Shown here: piece after piece, positions 54,731 to 63,973 of the stretch | Position numbering within the stretch: the first letter of the stretch is position 1 | Layout of the letters: each line of letters begins with the position of its first letter | NCBI GenBank assembly: GCA_041200185.1 | Contig: CP165730.1 | Location: forward strand, 434,001-498,000 | DNA: 64,000 nucleotides | Source of the DNA: G041200185 sp041200185 | GTDB lineage: Bacteria; Pseudomonadota; Alphaproteobacteria; BNTO01 | Direction: 5' to 3' | The notes under the pieces: generated by a model | The model's input: only the letters and a program-made list of their open reading frames with translations | The model's database searches: none | What the model was told of the DNA's origin: nothing | Translations under genes and position numbers: made by a program

Positions 54731-55866
54731 ATGAACAAAACAAATATGTCGTTGCTAATAGCAGCTTGCCTAATGAGCTCGTCGGTCATGGCTTCGCAGA
54801 CTGGGAAAAGCAGGTAACTGCAGTAAAGGGGGTGCCGGAGTTGATATTAGAGGAAACAAGCTATGTGCCGTTACACGAAGGTGGTTTACAGGGGTATGCC
54901 CTTAATCTACCATTCGGATTCACGAACTTTTATGTCGTCAATGATGGGTGTTATCAGAAAGTAGTAGATTATATCAACGAAAATTTCCAAAACTTAAGGA
55001 TATACACAAATCCTGTCACGAAAAAAATAAGTATTACAGGGGACCAAGTTAAGTTATACGAAGACGAACAAACGGAACAAGTGAAGAAATTCCTCGAAAA
55101 TGAACAATACAATGCTTTAGAAAATCTGGAAAAGTTGGCTCAACTTTTAAAGGGGACGACCTTCTACAAAAAGGAACCTTCCTTATCCGAAGAGAGCGAC
55201 GATCCCGTAACAACAAAAGAAGAACTCTTAGGAAAATTCCGCAATGGTGTATTACGGCAATTTGAGAAATTTGCAGGTCGAAACTTGGCAGCTGCTCAAT
55301 ATCCAAATGGTGACCCCGTTAACACTTTTCAGTACTTTTCTGAGCCTGATTGGATTATAATAGACGACGGGCGAGTGTTTCCCTTCCGGTCTTTTATTGA
55401 AAACCATGGTGGATTTATCACGAGCGAAACAAATTACGGTGGTTCATCATCGCGACTGTTGTTCTGTTTAACAGAGGAAGAATTCCGCACCTTAGCATCG
55501 GCACTTGAAGGTTGCCGTGTGTTCTATATTGATGAGTATGAAGACATTAAGATGACAGCAAAAGAGAGGTTATTGATGAGCCATCCCAATGCAAAGAAAA
55601 CTCTTATCTCAGTATCTTGGAATACTCATAACAATAATCAACCATGCGTGTTCGTAACCGCTTTTGGTAAAGTAGATTTGGCAAAGGCAGTTGTTCTAAA
55701 CGAATTCGATCATTTCCAGAGTTTGAAAGAATTTATAGGGAATAAAGATGGGGCCGTGACACCAAAGGATGGAGGCATTCTTATCACCCATCAAGCTCCT
55801 CGAGCCCTTACAAGACTCGTGATCGAAATGACTCAAAAAGGAATCTATGACATCTCATCCAAGTAA
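54731..55866 (+). pseudogene. Secreted hypothetical protein interrupted by a -1 frameshift just after the signal peptide
   Basis: An ATG at 54731 has AGGAG 7 nt upstream and encodes a perfect signal peptide (MNKTNMSLLIAACLMSSSVMA). That frame stops at 54815-54817. The long frame 54766-55866 has only an unsupported TTG start and begins to look like protein at about 54806 (KQVTAVKGVPELILEE). Adding one A to the AAAA tract at 54806-54809 would join the two into a single exported protein of about 378 residues. The mature chain is unrecognised: mixed alpha/beta, AT-rich codons, two paralogous-looking halves (GFTNFYVVNDG and GYALN early; TLISVSWNTHNNNQPCVF late). It could be a recent pseudogene, a phase-variable gene or a base-call error. 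Confidence 0.7.
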
Positions 55867-56470
55867 AAACATATCCGTTTTTGCCAATTCCTTAGGTTGT
55901 TGAGAGAAATCCAGAGGAGGACACGTAGGTTATTGCCCTATGGGGGGTACACCCCCCCCCTTTCCTCAAACGAGTACCGAGAAGCCGAGTTAGCTCACCC
56001 GTTGAATGCGTTGTTGGTTTTAAAGGTTTTTGGTCTTGTGTGGTAGGGGGCCGCCGCAGGAGGAACAATTCATTCGCTACTGTTATCCACTTTATGAATT
56101 TTTTTGTGCTGTGTTGTTTTACTTCAATTTAAAAATATTTTGCGCGTCATAGAGAGTCACTCAAACAACTGCACTATAATTTTCGCGATTTTAACTGGAA
56201 ACAACCAAGTACCAAAAGGGGCGTTGTGATGGGCTATTTTAGGTGTTGAAGCCGGTAGAAATTTCGTGTTATCTAGATAGTAGGAGCCAGAGATCGGCGT
56301 GTCAGCCGGCGGCCTTTCATCTTCCAGCGTAGCGTCCACAAAGATAATCAAAGGCGATCTCTCGCCGGACGTTTGTGCGTGGAGTTTGTTTATTGTTCCC
56401 TTCCTTCAAAATTCGGAAGGATAGTTTTTATTTTTAGTTTGTATTTTTTCTAACAAAAGGAGATTGAAAA
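55867..56470. other. Intergenic region with a G6/C-run hairpin and an orphan open frame
   Basis: A hairpin GGGGGG-TACA-CCCCCC (55942-55957, with extra C after it) lies 76 nt past the preceding stop and may terminate it. On the minus strand 56157-56351 is a protein-like frame of 64 codons from TTG (FGTWLFPVKIAKIIVQLFE at the end), with coding-like sequence continuing upstream but no ATG or ribosome site; it is probably a remnant. The last 60 bp lead into ogt. Confidence 0.4.
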
Positions 56471-57154
56471 ATGTTAAATAAATCATTAGATAAATTGTAT
56501 CAGAAGACCAACAACGTGGTCGTTATGATGACAAAAGAGAAGTTGAATCCAGGCGAGATTGAGAAGCCTATGGCCGGGCCTTGTTGGACCGAGGAGTCTG
56601 CAACTTCTTCATGCCAACTTTCTCTTCCCTCAAAGCACGAATTCCAGGCGTGGTACTCTTCTCCGCTAGGTAGGGTACGCATAATCAGTGACGAGACTCG
56701 CCTGAAAGAGGTGAAGTTCGTGGATACAGGCGGTGGCATTGAGGAGACGACGATACCTGATATTCCCATATTGGCTCAGGCTGTGAAATGGCTCGACCGT
56801 TACTTCAACGGGAAGCCTCTTAAGAGGAGGCCGCGTTTGGCTCTTTCGGGGACGCCTTTTCAAGTGGCCGTTTGGGAAGAAACAAGTCGCATTCCTTTCG
56901 GGTCTACCGTGACCTACGCAGAGCTTGCTCAAAGGCTAGGACAAGGCCGGTCGTGCGCCCGAGCCGTTGGTTCTGTTTTGGCTCGTAATCCTCTTTGGTT
57001 GCTCATTCCTTGTCATCGGGTGATTCCCTCGGACGGTTCCCCTGGAAATTACGCTGGTGGCGCATGGCGGAAGAAGGCCTTATTGGAGATGGAAAGAATG
57101 GCGCACGATCCCTTTCCTCCCCCCGAGGACAAAAAAGTGAGGAATGTACCATGA
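56471..57154 (+). CDS. ogt: Methylated-DNA--protein-cysteine methyltransferase
   Basis: Suicide repair enzyme that removes alkyl groups from O6-guanine. The active site PCHRV is in LLIPCHRVIPSDGSPGNYAGG (Cys at about 180), preceded by GTPFQVAVWEETSRIPFGSTVTYAELAQRLG, the helix-turn-helix with the Arg finger region (SCARAVGSVLARNP). At 227 residues it is longer than usual because of an N-terminal extension of about 60 residues (KSLDKLYQKTNNVVVMM onward) before the RNase-H-like domain. The ATG at 56471 has AAGGAG 8 nt upstream, so the extension is probably real. Monocistronic. Confidence 0.93.
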   Translation: MLNKSLDKLYQKTNNVVVMMTKEKLNPGEIEKPMAGPCWTEESATSSCQLSLPSKHEFQAWYSSPLGRVRIISDETRLKEVKFVDTGGGIEETTIPDIPILAQAVKWLDRYFNGKPLKRRPRLALSGTPFQVAVWEETSRIPFGSTVTYAELAQRLGQGRSCARAVGSVLARNPLWLLIPCHRVIPSDGSPGNYAGGAWRKKALLEMERMAHDPFPPPEDKKVRNVP

Positions 57155-57594
57155 TTATTTGTAAATTATTCGCATTAAAGAAATAGATATAATTAATGAT
57201 TAATAATAATCGTATAAATGCAAGAAATTTACAGAGGCTCTTCATCACAAAACAGTTCATCTACTCTGCAGTGTACCAGCCCCGCCTCGTTTTATCGGTT
57301 TGGTAAAATGTGTGGGAGAACGGATTGATCCATGGCAACCGGGAGAGGACGTAGCCGTAGAGGATTTCTCACCCCAATTCGTCATTATCGCCATGCAGAG
57401 CGGAGTCATGAGGCTTTGTTGTCAACCAATTCAACAAAGGTGGAAACATAGATGATTAATAAGGAGGTCCCATGAGCTGATTTATTTTCTATGACGATCA
57501 AGTATATCAATCAACAGGACTTGTCGGAGGGGTCCCTTTTGCGCGAAAATCAGGAGTGATATTCGAAGTGCCGTGAAAGGGATAAAGGAAAAAG
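57155..57594. other. Intergenic region with gene remnants
   Basis: An open plus-strand frame without a proper start at about 57200-57456 is protein-like (GERIDPWQPGEDVAVEDF). A strong AAGGAGG site at 57462-57470 precedes ATG-AGC-TGA, a two-codon ORF, as if a gene's start survived after its body was lost. No RNA gene was recognised. Confidence 0.35.
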
Positions 57595-57981
57595 ATGAAC
57601 ACTCGGAACACTTTTATTTTAGGAAGTTTTTTACTGGTTAGCAGCTTATTCTACACTGGTGGATTTTATATGTCGCGCGGCCTTCTTCATGCCCAGTTGC
57701 CTTCACGTCCCAAGCAGACTCGTGTTCCGACCCTTTCGGCGCCGACGTTATCGACTGAGTCTATGGAATCTCTTGCGAAGGGAAAAGGTGATGAAACGGA
57801 CGCATCCCTGCTGGCTCGTGTTGAACGTTTGGGGGGATTTTTGGGAAGCACAAAAGTTCAGCGATTTCCTTCGCCTGACATTGAGCGACGAAAGAAACAA
57901 CCTCTTGTCCGCTATGCTCACCCTTCCAGGCGTCGTCCCGCCAAACATCTACCTCAAGAATTACTCTTTGTAATGAGATAG
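57595..57981 (+). CDS. Hypothetical exported or membrane-anchored small protein, 128 aa
   Basis: No family recognised. The ATG at 57595 has AAGGAAAAAG upstream. The N-terminus (TFILGSFLLVSSLFYTGGFYM) is a hydrophobic signal or anchor; the rest is very basic (Arg/Lys/Pro/Ser) and has no cysteine. There is a possible short helix at about 68-82 (DASLLARVERLGGF). The C-terminus is KHLPQELLFVMR. The gene stands alone, next to a gene-poor stretch. Confidence 0.55.
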   Translation: MNTRNTFILGSFLLVSSLFYTGGFYMSRGLLHAQLPSRPKQTRVPTLSAPTLSTESMESLAKGKGDETDASLLARVERLGGFLGSTKVQRFPSPDIERRKKQPLVRYAHPSRRRPAKHLPQELLFVMR

Positions 57982-60207
57982 TGAAATTCAAATAAATTAT
58001 AAATGCTTATTTTTTATCGTGAGGTCACGCATATCTTCGAGAATATGAAAAACTCCAAATCTTTCGACGTGTATTCCTTATCGAGCTAGACGTGGAGTCC
58101 ATAGCTCTCTCTCAATTGGAGTGCCTGTCTCTACAAAAAGCTCAGATTATTACCCATTGGCTCCATTGCAAAACAATAAGTATTTATTAACAAAAGCAAC
58201 AGAGAAATTTTATGCAAATTTGTAATTTGTGAATAATTTATTATTATAAAGATGATATTATAAAATGTGTAATCAAATATTTGTTGTTAGCGGTATCTTT
58301 TTATAGAAATTCCAATCAATTTTTATCTAAAATTTTGGGCATGCACAGCAATCAATATTTTACATATCAACCTTTGAGTTTTGAGCTTTAGCTTTGAACC
58401 TAAGGAATAAAGCTAAAGGGTAGCTTAGCATTTCGATTGACTTTGAGCCACACAGCGTTTTTCTTTTGAGTCTTGATAAGTCGGGCCTTAACCGAGTATG
58501 AAGACTTTCAACGAAACAGGCCTCCAGTTCTGCACCAACATGGCGAGCATGTTAAGAGGGTTGAGCTGATTTTTTTAAAGAAAAATTTCCATCTGTACAG
58601 ACAATTCAATATTTCTGATGAGATTCTTACGATTTGCCGGAAACCCCAACCTTGTAAGGACAAAATAGGAGAAATTCTTGAGATTTCCTTGTCAAAACGG
58701 TTCCTACCGTTATCCTCTACTTGACGACGACGACATGGCAAGCATTTGAATCTCCTTTTCCCTCGTCTCGCTTTTTCACAGAACAAGCCACCATAAAACC
58801 TTCGACAAACACTTCTCGCCGGCTTATTCGCCTAAACGTCCGTTAATCGACAACATCGATTGCGGCGCATGTCCAAAATTTTTCATTATTTAAAAAACTA
58901 AATACATGTTCGACGAAGATTCGTTCTCAGGAAAGTCTTTGATCACATTTCCGATTTTCTCGACTCGGGAACTCCTGTTTTTGCTTGCGAGCGGCAAGAG
59001 TTTTCCGCAAACTTTTCCAGATTTCAGTAATACAAATTGAATAAAGTTATCACATCTTTTGAAATTAGATTGCTATGTTTTTGGGCTTGACTAAACGAAG
59101 TCTGGAAGGATTGTGGGTAAACCTATATTTCTACGAGATTTTGTTTAACCAGTCATTTTGATGTTGTTGTACCTTACTTTTTTAATATTTTATATTTATT
59201 GTTTTGCATTTTTAATTTAGAATTTTTTTAGTTTTCTAAAATGGCCCGAGACATGAAAAAGTTTGATGAAGAAAGGTTCGAGTTGCTGAATGAGAGATGG
59301 TGGATATTCGTGGTTTCGAGGTGGTAAAATGGTCTCTCTCTCCGGCTGCGCTCGCATAGACCAAGTTATAATGGGGAGTAGTAAAAGATTGTTCTCAGGG
59401 TTTAGAGAAGGCCTTCCTTTAGCCTTTTTGGAAGGAATGACTTGGCACCATTGCTGACACAATTTACGGGTTATTTTATGGAAATTTTGTGCAGATATAC
59501 CTAAAATTTGTGAAATTTCTAGGATGCTTACGCAAACACCATGAAAACGAGGTCCATGAGTGGAGGTTGATGTTATGGAAAATCTGCGCATGTTCTGAAC
59601 GGTAAGGAGGGGGATATCTGAAAGGGGAGGGTGGTTTTGAGTTGGCCATCGGCGTTGAACGCTGCGTACTTTGGGAATTGAATTGTTCTTCCTCGATCGT
59701 TCCAGAAGTGCACAGCCTGTGTTCTATTAGTCTGCTGAAAAACTGGATATGTTGGAATTTTCCAGCTAGCTCTTTTACGATACCCCCAGCATCTCAAGGC
59801 CAGGCTTTGTGTGAGCCAAAAACTGCCAAAATTCATGAGAAATAATGTAAGTAGACGTGTTTGGGCTGGTACCAATGGAAGTAACACTTTTTACTTGCGA
59901 AAAGGCTGTCAACATCATAGAACCTCGGGATTGACTTCAGGACGGCTGGGGAGCACCAGGGATTGCGTGAAGAGGTCACTGATTTAACCTACAAGGACTG
60001 TTGTGTTACTGCAAATTTGCAGTCTTTGTACGAAAAATATAGGCTCGATTTCGAAAGGGTGTTTTCGTAAAGAAATCAAATACTGGATGGGAGGAGTATT
60101 TCCTCCCATTTGTTATGGCCACATAGGTGAATTAGGTACCTTGATCGTTCATAGGTACTGCCCATTTAATTATGCCAGTGGAACGCTTAACAACGTACCC
60201 AATTGCA
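57982..60207. other. 2.2-kb gene-poor stretch with decayed mobile-element sequence
   Basis: Strongly AT-rich at 57982-58400 and 59100-59220. No intact gene was found. Minus-strand fragments look transposase-derived: one listed separately at 59217-59591, and a second near 58740-58960 where ERIFVEHVFSFL-like residues recall the end block of IS5-type transposases across stops. A plus-strand frame at 58473-58724 has no ribosome site. No tRNA or rRNA seen. Confidence 0.5.
59217..59591 (-). pseudogene. Probable remnant of an IS5-type (helix-turn-helix/DDE) transposase N-terminus
   Basis: The frame contains EISQILGISAQNFHKITRKL then PSKKAKGRPSLNPENNLLLL, which recalls the helix-turn-helix block of IS5-like transposases, where GRPxKLsxEnqLLxxL is conserved. 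The sequence then loses similarity, apparently through frameshift. No catalytic residues or inverted repeats were found, so the assignment is weak. Confidence 0.4.
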
Positions 60208-60849
60208 CTACCTCTCTCCATGCTCCAATGCCATTCGAATAGGTGCGAAGCTGCGGCGGTGGTGGGGAGTTACTCCAAAGCGGTGGATAGCTTCCTGGTG
60301 CTGCTTGGTTCCATATCCAGCATTCTTTTCCCAACCGTACTCGGGAAATTCACGAGCCAAAAGCGTCATCTCACGATCTCGTGTGACTTTGGCAACAATA
60401 GATGCCGTGGCGATACTCCAGCTCTTTTGATCGCCCTTCACGATCGATCTTCCAGGTAGATCGAGTGTCGGTAGAGCGTTACCATCAACGAGGTAGGCTT
60501 TTACGTCTCCTAATTCGGTTAAAGCTCGACGCATAGCCAAAAAGGTTGCCTGTCGAATATTCAGCTCATCGATCTCTTTGACTGATGCGGATCCTAAGGC
60601 AAAGCGAATGACTGAGCATTGAAGGAGACGTTCAAATATCTCCGTACGGTGGCGCGGAGTTAACTGTTTAGAGTCCCTGATATCTGGAAATCGTTGTTCA
60701 AATGCCGATAAGTTCTCAATCACGATGGCCGCTGCGACAACCGGTCCCGCCCAGGGACCCCGTCCTACTTCATCAAGTCCAGCAATAGGATATCCGCACT
60801 CCGATGCCATTGCCAGTTCAGCTTCAAAAGTAGGAGCCGGCACCTTCAC
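60208..60849 (-). CDS. rnhB: Ribonuclease HII
   Basis: Removes RNA, including single ribonucleotides, from RNA-DNA hybrids. The catalytic carboxylates are in IAGLDEVGRGPWAGPVVAAA (Asp-Glu near residue 26), RDSKQLTPRHR, and YLVDGNALP (Asp near 118), with ATASIVAKVTRDREM and YGWEKNAGYGTKQHQEAIHRFGVTPHHRRSFAP. Trp in GRGPWAGPV is common in this class. Length is 213. The ATG overlaps the mscS stop in ATGA, so the two genes are translationally coupled. Confidence 0.95.
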   Translation of the reverse strand: MKVPAPTFEAELAMASECGYPIAGLDEVGRGPWAGPVVAAAIVIENLSAFEQRFPDIRDSKQLTPRHRTEIFERLLQCSVIRFALGSASVKEIDELNIRQATFLAMRRALTELGDVKAYLVDGNALPTLDLPGRSIVKGDQKSWSIATASIVAKVTRDREMTLLAREFPEYGWEKNAGYGTKQHQEAIHRFGVTPHHRRSFAPIRMALEHGER

Positions 60850-61736
60850 TTTCCTGATGGAGCGATCAACATCCCCGCCTCTTGCAAAGGTTTTATCATT
60901 CGACGATTGAACTCATTCACAAAACAGCCATCGGGATCACATCGTGTCGTTATGCTGATCTTAAGACTGAGCCCCGAATTTTCAACACCGCAAAACTCTA
61001 CTTCAGGGGCCTCTTGTGATTCGTCGATAAAATAAGATTTCCAATCCTCGGAGTGTCGCATGTCCATAAAGACGTCTTTTGCAATCTTCTCAAACGCAAC
61101 AATATCTGAGCCTGAAGAAATTTTAAAAACGGACTCCATCGTCGTCGGGCCCACCGAGAAATTTCGAATAGTTTCGACCTTAGAGTAGGGAAAATCTTCG
61201 ATACTACCATCAAGGTGCCTCAAGGTTAGCTGCCGAATCCCCAACTCCTGAGCGTGCCCCACAGCCCCATTGATACAAAGCAAATCACCGAGAGAAATCT
61301 TGCCTTCAACAAGTGTAAGAACTCCACGAATGATGTCGGAAAAGGTGTCTTGCGCACCCAAAGAGATTCCCATGCTAGCGAACCCCAAGAGATAAACAAA
61401 GGGGCTGACGGAAACATTCAGAACGGCCAAGCACATTAATACGGTGAAGAAAATAATAAGCCCTTTGGCGATGGATGCTCCAATCGGCACAAGGGTCAAC
61501 AAAACACTGGCACTACTTCGGTTAATTTTGCCGCTTTCCTCCGAGGCTTCAACACGGGCAGCAATGCGGTTACGAACACGCTTAACAAGTCCAAGGATTA
61601 GCCAACACAAAACGCAAATAAGACCTATCTTCAGGATAGCAACCCATGATAGGTCCATCTGGTTCCACAAGGCCGTCAACAAAGAATCCGGGACTTGCGT
61701 ACCAACTTCCGCTTCCTCAGCCACAGCATACCTCAT
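60846..61736 (-). CDS. mscS: MscS-family mechanosensitive channel
   Basis: Inner-membrane osmotic relief channel, 296 residues. Three transmembrane segments are visible: ILKIGLICVLCWLILGL (about 35-51), a second at about 83-103 (ASIAKGLIIFFTVLMCLAVL), and the pore helix (VYLLGFASMGISLGAQDTFSDIIRGVL, about 113-140), followed by the beta domain with LVEGKISLGDLLCING and the GIRQLTLRHLDGSIEDFPYSKV block. The pore has GFASMGISLGAQDTF in place of the alanine/glycine-rich E. coli pattern. The C-terminal alpha/beta domain is complete. It leads rnhB. Confidence 0.9.
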   Translation of the reverse strand: MRYAVAEEAEVGTQVPDSLLTALWNQMDLSWVAILKIGLICVLCWLILGLVKRVRNRIAARVEASEESGKINRSSASVLLTLVPIGASIAKGLIIFFTVLMCLAVLNVSVSPFVYLLGFASMGISLGAQDTFSDIIRGVLTLVEGKISLGDLLCINGAVGHAQELGIRQLTLRHLDGSIEDFPYSKVETIRNFSVGPTTMESVFKISSGSDIVAFEKIAKDVFMDMRHSEDWKSYFIDESQEAPEVEFCGVENSGLSLKISITTRCDPDGCFVNEFNRRMIKPLQEAGMLIAPSGK

Positions 61737-62819
61737 GATATTTGAGCCACAACTCCCAATATGATTCTGGCACAGTTGACGGGTAAAGACGATTCCTTTT
61801 TCAACAAAGTCGCGTAATGGGTAGCAGGGTAGACAAGCCAGAATGCAGAATTTCTTAACGAAAAGCCTTTAGGCTCTGCGGCAGCAGTGGATGATATTTA
61901 ACGATGATATTTAATCAAGTTAAATATCTAGACTCGTTACACGATAGATGTTCTTGCCCCCCAAGCTATCCCTTGTCTATCGCCTCTATGTAAAATCCGC
62001 TACTACCTTCCTTCCACAGAAGGTGATATCCTCTCTAATTTCAAAAAGGCTACCTGGTGAAAGCACCGTGCCCAAGAGGGTGATTAATTACCTCACGAAA
62101 TTTCCATAAAATTTACGGTATACCCCAATCAAATTTCCTCAAAATAATTCCTCAATAAACTTCAATATGTATTTTAAAAAGGTCTGTGGATAACCTCGTT
62201 AGATCTTGAAAATGATAATCCCTTACTCTTTATTGGTACCGTGTCCATGCAAGCATGGTTGGATAGGCTCTGTTTTCACCTTGACACCTCCCATGTTTGT
62301 CGTCATCTTAAGGTCTTGAACCTCTCATCACCAAAAGTTCATATCCAAAAAAGGAGTGAAAAATCGACGGCTTAATTACAAAAGAAGTGATAACCATTCC
62401 TAGGTTGACATATTAAAATTTTGATAATCTTTATGAGAAAAAGGTTTCTACTCACAAGCTAAAAAGAAGATTTTTGAGTCGAGAGGGCTATATTTATGGC
62501 CGCCAGCTTTTCCAGGAAAAATTATTAGTTGTATCTTTAAGTATTTAAAATAGCGAGAAGTTTTAAGCACTATTTTCTCAGCATTTTTGGAAAAACAAAT
62601 GCCTAGGGATAAATATATTGTCGGAAATTTATATTTTAAAATGTATGCGAATTCTGTATGCAATTCGACATCCATTTTTGGGGGCGGATCATCAGATCTT
62701 CCGGTGGAAGTTTTTCGATTTCTATGACTCGTACGCGCTAGAGGAACGACTTTTTCTCTTCAGCCTTGTTTTCGATGCTATGTTAAAATGACTTCGTAGG
62801 AAGGTTGATTAATGCGTGA
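61737..62819. other. 1.1-kb intergenic stretch with a helix-turn-helix-like remnant
   Basis: Mostly AT-rich and non-coding. A plus-strand frame at 62241-62375 (WLDRLCFHLDTSHVCRHLKV, then LNLSSPKVHIQKRSEK) looks like a helix-turn-helix fragment of the IS630 kind, without the rest of a transposase. A 75-codon minus-strand frame at 62448-62675 has no ribosome site. No RNA gene seen. Confidence 0.4.
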
Positions 62820-62975
62820 ATGATGGACTCTACTCGGCGCTACCGCATTTCAGACTTAAAGGGGCGAGCTGCCAACCGCAACTCCGTGCCTAAACGCATT
62901 CTCATGAAGAAGGCTTTTCAGATCACCTTGGGGGTAGCCCTCGTCTTGCTATTTAGTTGGTTGGTGTGTCGATAA
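62820..62975 (+). CDS. Small basic membrane protein upstream of rluD, about 51 aa
   Basis: Too short for most gene callers. Two adjacent ATGs (62820, 62823) open a frame with a basic N-terminus (STRRYRISDLKGRAANR, KRILMKK) and one hydrophobic segment (ITLGVALVLLFSWLV) at the end; it stops at 62973-62975, 10 bp inside the rluD start. An AGGAAGG element lies about 14 nt upstream. Small one-span proteins often precede rluD in alphaproteobacteria, which supports it; no homology was tested. Confidence 0.45.
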   Translation: MMDSTRRYRISDLKGRAANRNSVPKRILMKKAFQITLGVALVLLFSWLVCR

Positions 62976-63973
62976 CTTCCCATAAGAGCGTTCAGGTGCC
63001 TCTCGAAGAAAACGGCGAAAGGGTTGATTTCGCTCTTTCGCACTTAGCAGGTTTTAGTCGCTCACACGCACAGGCACTGATCGCCTCTGGGAGCGTCCTT
63101 TGTAATGGTGCCTGCGTCAAACTGGCGAAGTTAAAAGTTAAAGCAGGGGACCGCATTGATTTTACTGAGCCACCTTTATCTGACTGCGTTATAAAATCTG
63201 ATATCGAACTCGACATTGTCTATGAGGACGATGATCTCCTCGTCGTCAATAAGCCGGCTGGACTCGTTGTTCATCCAGCTCCCGGTCACTATGGCGATAC
63301 ACTTGTTAATGCCTTGCTGTCCCATACGTTCCACCTCTCCTCGGTTGATCCGCTTCGCCCAGGGATCATCCACCGTCTCGATAAAGATACTTCAGGATTG
63401 ATTCTTGTTGCGAAAAATAACGCCGCCCATGCAGCACTTGCTGAGCAGTTTGTACCGCGATTCGACGAAAACGGCAAAAGTCTAAAGCAAGCTCAGCGTC
63501 ACTACCTGGCTGTTGTGTTTGGACAACCACCTTCTTCTACAGGGCGTATTCAGCAGCCCATTGCCCGTCATCCGAAAAACCGACAAAAAATGTGTGTAAC
63601 ACGATCCTCTCACGGAAAACCTGCTATTACTAACTATCGAGTTCTTCAAACCTGGAGTATGCAGGACCTCAGGACTACACCTATTAGTCTTATCGATTTT
63701 CAACTCGAGACAGGTCGCACACACCAAATCCGCGTTCATAGCCAATTTATGGGGTGGCCCCTTGTGGGTGATGTTCTTTACGGATCTCGTCAATCACGCT
63801 GCCGCGGCTTGCCGGACCTTGTACAAAACTTCCCACGGCAGGCCCTCCATGCCTTTGTACTCACCTTTAACCACCCCACAACACATCAGCGGATGAGCTT
63901 TACGGCAAATCTACCGAGAGACATGGAAGAGCTTCAGGAGGCTTTGTTGACCTACCAACCGCCTTTCCTCTAG
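62966..63973 (+). CDS. rluD: 23S rRNA pseudouridine synthase, RluD family
   Basis: Isomerises uridines in helix 69 of 23S rRNA. The N-terminal S4 domain (RVDFALSHLAGFSRSHAQALI and SGSVLCNGACVKLAKLKVKAGDRI) is followed by the catalytic domain with LLVVNKPAGLVVHPAPGH, the active Asp in GIIHRLDKDTSGLILVAKN (about 138), the QRHYLAVVFG block and the LETGRTHQIRVHSQFMGWPLVGD motif. Length is about 335. GTG at 62966 was chosen; a TTG at 62957 is also open. rpoH, the usual next gene, would lie past the window edge. RluA or RluC function cannot be fully excluded. Confidence 0.92.
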   Translation: MSITSHKSVQVPLEENGERVDFALSHLAGFSRSHAQALIASGSVLCNGACVKLAKLKVKAGDRIDFTEPPLSDCVIKSDIELDIVYEDDDLLVVNKPAGLVVHPAPGHYGDTLVNALLSHTFHLSSVDPLRPGIIHRLDKDTSGLILVAKNNAAHAALAEQFVPRFDENGKSLKQAQRHYLAVVFGQPPSSTGRIQQPIARHPKNRQKMCVTRSSHGKPAITNYRVLQTWSMQDLRTTPISLIDFQLETGRTHQIRVHSQFMGWPLVGDVLYGSRQSRCRGLPDLVQNFPRQALHAFVLTFNHPTTHQRMSFTANLPRDMEELQEALLTYQPPFL

